The notes under the pieces: generated by a model
Seen by the model: the letters and a program-made list of their open reading frames with translations, nothing else
Database searches by the model: none
What the model was told of the DNA's origin: nothing
Shown: piece by piece, positions 59,544 through 64,000 of the stretch
Layout of the letters: each line of letters opens with the position of its first letter
How positions within the stretch are numbered: position 1 is the stretch's first letter
Source of the DNA: Pantoea nemavictus
GTDB lineage: Bacteria > Pseudomonadota > Gammaproteobacteria > Enterobacterales > Enterobacteriaceae
Direction: 5' to 3'
Assembly: GCF_037479095.1 (NCBI RefSeq)
Contig: NZ_JBBGZW010000001.1
Span: 1-64,000, forward strand
Length of the DNA: 64,000 nt
Made by a program: the position numbers and the translations under genes

Positions 59544-60548
59544 TTAGAGTGGATCGACTTTTAAGCACGATACCGCGTGGCGGAAGCTGCCTTCCAGCAG
59601 CGGTCGCGTTTTGGCGCACTCTGGTCCGGCAATCGGACAACGCGTACGGAACACACATCCCGATGGCGGATTAATCGGCGACGGCAACTCCCCTTCCAGC
59701 AGCTGAATCTGCTTGTTCTTCTCCAGATCCGGGTCGGGAATGGGCACGGCTGACATCAGCGCACGAGTATAGGGATGCTGCGGATTGTTATACACCGCAT
59801 CGTAAGTACCCAGCTCAACCGCATGACCGAGATACATAACCAGCACGCGATCGGAGATGTGTTTCACCACCGCCAGGTCGTGCGCGATAAAGATCAACGA
59901 CAGCCCCATTTCGCGCTGTAACTTCTGCAGCAGGTTAACCACCTGCGCCTGAATCGACACGTCCAGCGCTGATACCGGCTCATCACAGATTATTAACTTC
60001 GGTTCGAGAATCAGTGCACGCGCAATACCAATACGCTGACACTGACCGCCAGAGAACTCATGCGGATAACGGTTGATGAGGTTTGGCAGCAGCCCAACCT
60101 TCATCATCATGGTTTTCACCTTATCCTTCACGTCCTGGCGCGGCATCTTCGGATAATAGGTGCGCAGCGGTTCAGCGATGATATCGCCGATGGTCATACG
60201 CGGATTCAGCGACGCCAGCGGATCCTGGAAGATCATCTGGATGTCGCTGCGTGCCTGGCGCCACTCTTCCTGGCTTTGTCCCAGCAGATCGCGTCCTAAC
60301 CAGGCAACGCGTCCTTCAGTGGCTTTCACCAGCCCAATGATAGCGCGCGCCAGCGTCGATTTACCGCAGCCCGATTCACCGACGACACCGAGCGTTTCAC
60401 CTTCGTACAGACGCAGGCTGACACCATCCACCGCTTTCAGGGTGTGTGGCGGTTGCCAGAACCACTGTTTGCCATCTTTAATCTCGAAATGCACTTTGAG
60501 ATCGGCGATCTCCAGCAGAACTTTTTTCTCTTCAACTACGGTGCTCAT
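59544..60548 (-). CDS. oppF: OppF, ATP-binding subunit of the oligopeptide transporter
   Basis: The protein has 334 residues. Walker A is GESGCGKSTL, the signature is FSGGQCQRIGIARAL, and Walker B is LIICDEPVSALD. The C-terminal oligo_HPY domain has a cysteine-rich RCPIAGPEC region. It works with OppD to drive OppBC. It overlaps oppD by four bases and is the last opp gene. Confidence 0.96.
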   Translation of the reverse strand: MSTVVEEKKVLLEIADLKVHFEIKDGKQWFWQPPHTLKAVDGVSLRLYEGETLGVVGESGCGKSTLARAIIGLVKATEGRVAWLGRDLLGQSQEEWRQARSDIQMIFQDPLASLNPRMTIGDIIAEPLRTYYPKMPRQDVKDKVKTMMMKVGLLPNLINRYPHEFSGGQCQRIGIARALILEPKLIICDEPVSALDVSIQAQVVNLLQKLQREMGLSLIFIAHDLAVVKHISDRVLVMYLGHAVELGTYDAVYNNPQHPYTRALMSAVPIPDPDLEKNKQIQLLEGELPSPINPPSGCVFRTRCPIAGPECAKTRPLLEGSFRHAVSCLKVDPL

Positions 60549-61564
60549 ACTAATTCCTCCACCGGCTTGAAGCAGGCACGCAGACGACCTTCAGCAAAAG
60601 GCTCCAGCGGCGGTGCCTTGGAACAGATGTCCATGGCGTAGGCGCAACGAGGCTGGAACGGACAGCCTTGCGGTAAGCGCAGCAAGTTTGGCGGGTTACC
60701 TGGAATGGTGGTCAGTGACTCACCTTCTTCGGCATCCAGACGCGGTACCGCGCTTAACAGCCCAATGGAATAAGGATGCGCAGGCTGATAGAACACATCG
60801 CGTGCGCGACCGTACTCCATGGTACGACCGGCGTACATCACCAGAACTTTGTCACAGATACCCGCAACCACCCCAAGATCGTGGGTAATCATCACAATCG
60901 CAGTATTGAACTCACGCTTCAGTTCATTTAACAACGTCATGATCTGCGCCTGCACGGTGACGTCGAGCGCCGTGGTGGGTTCATCGGCAATCAACAGTTT
61001 CGGGCGACACAGCAGCGCCATGGCGATCATCACACGCTGGCGCATACCGCCGGAGAACTCGTGCGGGAACATCTTCATGCGCTTACGCGCTTCCGGCATT
61101 TTTACGGCATCCAGCATACGCACCGATTCTTCAAACGCCTGTGCGCTGTTCATCCCTTTATGCAGCTTCAGCACTTCCATTAACTGCTCGCCGACACGCA
61201 TGTAAGGATTGAGCGAGGTCATCGGGTCCTGGAAAATCATCGCAATTTGCTCGGCACGCAGTTTGTTCAGCTTGCTCTCCGGCAGATTAAGGATCTCCGC
61301 GCCGTTGAACTTAGCTGAACCACCAATGCGACCATTTTTTGCCAGCAGGCCCATCAAGGCAAACGCGGTTTGTGATTTACCCGATCCGGACTCACCGACT
61401 ATGCCCAGTGTTTCACCCGCATGCAGTGAAAAATTGAGGTCGTTCACAGCAGTGACATCACCGTCGTGGGTACTAAAGGTGACGCGCAGATCTTTCACAT
61501 CAAGCAGCAGGTTACTGTTTCCCGCACGCGCAGCCATTGCTGGCTGAAATTCATGAATGGTCAT
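60545..61564 (-). CDS. oppD: OppD, ATP-binding subunit of the oligopeptide transporter
   Basis: The protein has 339 residues. Walker A is GESGSGKSQ, the signature is FSGGMRQRVMIAMALL, and Walker B is [12 protein letters not shown]. Its C-terminus carries the oligo_HPY cysteines (GCPFQPRCAYAMDIC). It is the partner of OppF. It lies 11 bases downstream of oppC. Confidence 0.96.
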   Translation of the reverse strand: MTIHEFQPAMAARAGNSNLLLDVKDLRVTFSTHDGDVTAVNDLNFSLHAGETLGIVGESGSGKSQTAFALMGLLAKNGRIGGSAKFNGAEILNLPESKLNKLRAEQIAMIFQDPMTSLNPYMRVGEQLMEVLKLHKGMNSAQAFEESVRMLDAVKMPEARKRMKMFPHEFSGGMRQRVMIAMALLCRPKLLIADEPTTALDVTVQAQIMTLLNELKREFNTAIVMITHDLGVVAGICDKVLVMYAGRTMEYGRARDVFYQPAHPYSIGLLSAVPRLDAEEGESLTTIPGNPPNLLRLPQGCPFQPRCAYAMDICSKAPPLEPFAEGRLRACFKPVEELV

Positions 61565-61575
61565 CGGGAAACTCC

Positions 61576-62484
61576 TTAACGATCTTTCGGGTCGAGGGCA
61601 TCACGCAGGCCATCGCCGATAAAGTTAAAACAGAACAGCGTGACCACCAGGAAACCTGCCGGGAACATCAGTAACCACGGCGACACTTCCATTGAGTTGG
61701 CGCCGTCGCTGAGCAGTGCGCCCCAGCTGCTGAGCGGTTCCTGCGTACCAAGGCCAAGGAAGCTGAGGAAGGATTCGAACAGAATCATGCTCGGCACCAG
61801 CAACGAGGCATACACCACCACCACGCCCAGCACATTAGGCACGATGTGACGCAACACGATATTGAAGGTGCTCACCCCGCCCACCTGCGCCGCTTCGATA
61901 AACTCTTTACGCTTCAGGCCTAATGTCTGACCGCGCACAATACGCGCCATATCCAGCCACGACACCATGCCAATCGCGACAAAGATCAGCAGAATGTTGC
62001 GACCGAAAAAGGTTACCAGCAGGATGACGAAGAACATGAACGGGAAGGAGTTGAGGATCTCGAGGATACGCATCATGACTGAGTCAATTTTACCGCCCAG
62101 ATAACCGGCTAATGAGCCATAGAGCGTGCCCACCAGTACCGCGATCAAGGCGGAAGCGATGCCGACCATCAGTGAGATACGACCACCAATCGCGACGCGC
62201 ACCAGCAGATCGCGTCCCGATGAGTCGGTACCAAACCAATGGCCAGAAACGGTATCCGGCGCGGCAGACATCATCGCCCAGTCGGTATCGTCATATTTGA
62301 ACTGCGACAACATCGGTGCAAACACCACGAACAGCGTGATCACCAGTAACACCAACAGACTGATGAACGCAGCACGGTTGTGAATAAAGCGGCGACGCGC
62401 ATCCTGCCATAGGCTGCGCCCTTCGACTTCCAGTTTTTCACTGAAGGCATCCAGAGCTTCGCTGTTTTTCTTACTTAACATCAT
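61576..62484 (-). CDS. oppC: OppC, inner-membrane permease of the oligopeptide transporter
   Basis: The protein has 302 residues, as in E. coli. The N-terminal part is FSEKLEVEGRSLWQDARRRF, followed by six membrane segments and the EAA loop KEFIEAAQVGGVSTFNIVLRH. I chose the ATG at 62484, with GGAG seven bases upstream and the family N-terminus MMLSKKNSEALD; an upstream extension is not conserved. It forms the channel with OppB. Confidence 0.96.
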   Translation of the reverse strand: MMLSKKNSEALDAFSEKLEVEGRSLWQDARRRFIHNRAAFISLLVLLVITLFVVFAPMLSQFKYDDTDWAMMSAAPDTVSGHWFGTDSSGRDLLVRVAIGGRISLMVGIASALIAVLVGTLYGSLAGYLGGKIDSVMMRILEILNSFPFMFFVILLVTFFGRNILLIFVAIGMVSWLDMARIVRGQTLGLKRKEFIEAAQVGGVSTFNIVLRHIVPNVLGVVVVYASLLVPSMILFESFLSFLGLGTQEPLSSWGALLSDGANSMEVSPWLLMFPAGFLVVTLFCFNFIGDGLRDALDPKDR

Positions 62485-62499
62485 GGGCGAGCTCCACAA

Positions 62500-63420
62500 T
62501 CAGTAACGGATTTTCGGATCGATCACGGCGTACAGCACATCAACGATCGCGTTAAACAGAATGGTCAGCACGCCAACCAGAATGGTCAGACTCATCACCA
62601 GCGAATAGTCACGGTTCAGTGCCCCGTTAACGAACAGCTGGCCAATGCCCGGCAAACCATAGATGGATTCAATGACCATAGAACCGGTGATGATGCCGAC
62701 AAACGCAGGTCCCATATAGGAAAGAACCGGTAGCATGGCGGGCTTGAGCGCATGACGCAGTACGATACGACGCAACGGTAAACCCTTGGCGCGTGCCGTG
62801 CGGATAAAGTTTGAGTGCATGACTTCAATCATCGAGCCGCGGGTAATACGCGCAATACTAGCGATGTAGGCCAGCGAGAGCGCGACCATCGGTAGCAGCA
62901 TGTAGTTCCATTGGCCGCCGTTCCAGCCACCGCCGGGCAGCCAGCGTAAAGTGATCGCGAAGACCAGCACCAGTAAAGGTGCAACGACAAAGCTGGGGAT
63001 CACCACGCCGGTCATCGCGACCCCCATCACGGCATAATCCCACAAACTGTTTTGCTTTAAGGCAGCGATGACGCCCGCCGTCACGCCCAGCACCACGGCA
63101 AGGAAGAATGCCGCCAGGCCGAGTTTGGCTGAAACCGGGAAGGCATGGCCTACCAGGTAGTTCACTGAATAATCTTTATATTTAAACGATGGACCAAAAT
63201 CGCCATGCGCCAGCTGGACCAGATAGCTGAGATACTGTTTCCCAATCGGGTCATTGAGATGGTATTTCGCTTCGATATTGGCCATTACTTCAGGCGAAAG
63301 CACACGTTCGCCGGTAAATGGACTGCCGGGTGCCAGTCGCATCATAAAGAATGAGATGGTGATGAGGATAAACAGCGTCGGGATGGCTTCCAGGAGCCGA
63401 CGCAGGATGAATTTTAACAT
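62500..63420 (-). CDS. oppB: OppB, inner-membrane permease of the oligopeptide transporter
   Basis: The protein has 306 residues. It begins MLKFILRRLLEAIPTLFILI and has the EAA loop TARAKGLPLRRIVLRHALKP. It is the first permease gene and pairs with OppC. A gap of about 80 bases with a hairpin separates it from oppA, so its level is probably set below that of oppA. Confidence 0.96.
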   Translation of the reverse strand: MLKFILRRLLEAIPTLFILITISFFMMRLAPGSPFTGERVLSPEVMANIEAKYHLNDPIGKQYLSYLVQLAHGDFGPSFKYKDYSVNYLVGHAFPVSAKLGLAAFFLAVVLGVTAGVIAALKQNSLWDYAVMGVAMTGVVIPSFVVAPLLVLVFAITLRWLPGGGWNGGQWNYMLLPMVALSLAYIASIARITRGSMIEVMHSNFIRTARAKGLPLRRIVLRHALKPAMLPVLSYMGPAFVGIITGSMVIESIYGLPGIGQLFVNGALNRDYSLVMSLTILVGVLTILFNAIVDVLYAVIDPKIRY

Positions 63421-63458
63421 TGCCGTACCTACCAGGCTGTTGCTTCACAAAGTAAAAA

Positions 63459-63478
63459 GGCGGTGCCGCAGCACCGCC
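63459..63478 (-). terminator. partial terminator between oppA and oppB
   Basis: GGCGGTGC and GCACCGCC form an 8-bp stem with a four-base loop, followed on the minus strand by TTTTTACTTT. It probably lets part of the transcription through and makes oppA more abundant than the rest of the operon. Confidence 0.7.
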
Positions 63479-63500
63479 ACTATCGATAGCCTGAGTGCTA

Positions 63501-64000
63501 TTAATGTTTAATGATATACAGATTTTTATCGACGGTTTTATCCAGCGGATCGTTACCGGTATAACCACCCACGTAAGGTTTCACCAGACGTGCGTTGACG
63601 TAGTAGTAAACTGGCACAATGGTGCTGTCTTTATCCAGAATCTGCTCAGCTTTCTGGTAATCCGCTACGCGCGCTTTGTCGTCGGCAGCTTTAACTGCAT
63701 CGTGAATAACTTTATCGAAGTCAGCGCTCTTATAGTGTGAGGTGTTACTGCTGCTATCAGACAACATGATATTCAGGAACGACGTAGGTTCGTTGTAATC
63801 CGCACACCATGCTGCACGAGACACATCAAAGTTGCCCTGATGACGCGTATCCAGGAAGGTTTTCCACTCCTGGTTCTCTAGCTTGATGTTCACACCGATA
63901 TTTTTCTTCCAGATGGAAGACGCGGCGATCGCAAGTTTCTTATGCAGATCGGAGGTGTTGTAGAGCAGGTTAAAGGTCAGCGGTTTATCCGCAGTATAAC
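63501..64000 (-). CDS. oppA: OppA, periplasmic oligopeptide-binding protein (C-terminal part)
   Basis: About 165 C-terminal residues are present and the frame runs off the window edge at 64000. It is an SBP_bac_5 protein, with TFNLLYNTSDLHKKLAIAA, then ENQEWKTFLDTRHQGNFDVS and a C-terminus ending TVDKNLYIIKH, as in E. coli OppA. It captures oligopeptides for OppBCDF. The start and any GcvB-target leader are outside the window. Confidence 0.95.
   Translation of the reverse strand, partial: YTADKPLTFNLLYNTSDLHKKLAIAASSIWKKNIGVNIKLENQEWKTFLDTRHQGNFDVSRAAWCADYNEPTSFLNIMLSDSSSNTSHYKSADFDKVIHDAVKAADDKARVADYQKAEQILDKDSTIVPVYYYVNARLVKPYVGGYTGNDPLDKTVDKNLYIIKH

Noticed and set aside
63894..64000. An internal ATG of oppA at 63893 as the true start
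   Set aside because: The upstream frame is open and continues with OppA-like sequence to the window edge, so the gene is simply cut off.

Overview
The window comes from an enterobacterium, most likely Erwiniaceae (Pantoea/Erwinia type). Nearly every core protein aligns almost residue for residue with its Escherichia coli counterpart as I remember it. The gene order follows the E. coli sap-fabI-rnb-pdeR-osmB-pyrF-ribA-acnA-cysB-topA-trp-ompW-tonB-cls-opp arc. Three things differ from E. coli: trpG and trpD are separate genes, a DSF-synthase gene (rpfF) sits beside the pdeR/rpfR regulator, and several accessory genes are inserted. The genus call is inference; no rRNA, tRNA or CRISPR array was seen.

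Layout. 1-3250 is a mobile and regulatory patch: a complete IS3-family (IS150-like) element, an IS110-family transposase with a structured upstream region that could hold a bridge RNA, a 107-bp repeat with inverted ends, and a clear RyhB small-RNA gene with a Fur box. 3405-8673 is sapABCDF (peptide ABC transporter), then fabI. 9799-16033 is accessory: a duplicated AhpD/CMD-like protein, a LysR regulator, a MalX-like PTS permease and a YdeP-type molybdopterin oxidoreductase. 16158-20632 is rnb, cstA and a YjiX-like gene. 20790-23657 is the convergent rpfR/rpfF pair. 23803-25715 holds kdgT (with a KdgR operator) and araD. 25962-33411 is osmB, yciH-pyrF, lapB-lapA, pgpB, ribA and acnA. 33594-34198 holds three tiny genes. 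34692-45578 is cysB, topA, yciN, sohB, yciK-btuR, rluB, a putative serine-protease lipoprotein, yciO and rnm.

45646-52428 is the complete trp operon with promoter/operator, leader peptide trpL, attenuator and trpE-G-D-C(F)-B-A. Then come a BON-domain lipoprotein, ompW (FNR box upstream), yciC-yciB-yciA, tonB, yciI with a small membrane protein, yciY, cls, yciU and the oppABCDF operon. The opp operon runs leftwards, and oppA is cut by the window end.

The genes work together in several modules: amino-acid biosynthesis (trp, cysB), peptide uptake (sap, opp, cstA), lipid and envelope work (fabI, pgpB, cls, lapAB, tonB, ompW), RNA and DNA housekeeping (rnb, topA, rluB, rnm), and signalling (RyhB, RpfF/RpfR). 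The most interesting items are the DSF quorum-sensing pair, the relocated ryhB beside mobile DNA, the candidate IS110 bridge RNA, and several very small genes.
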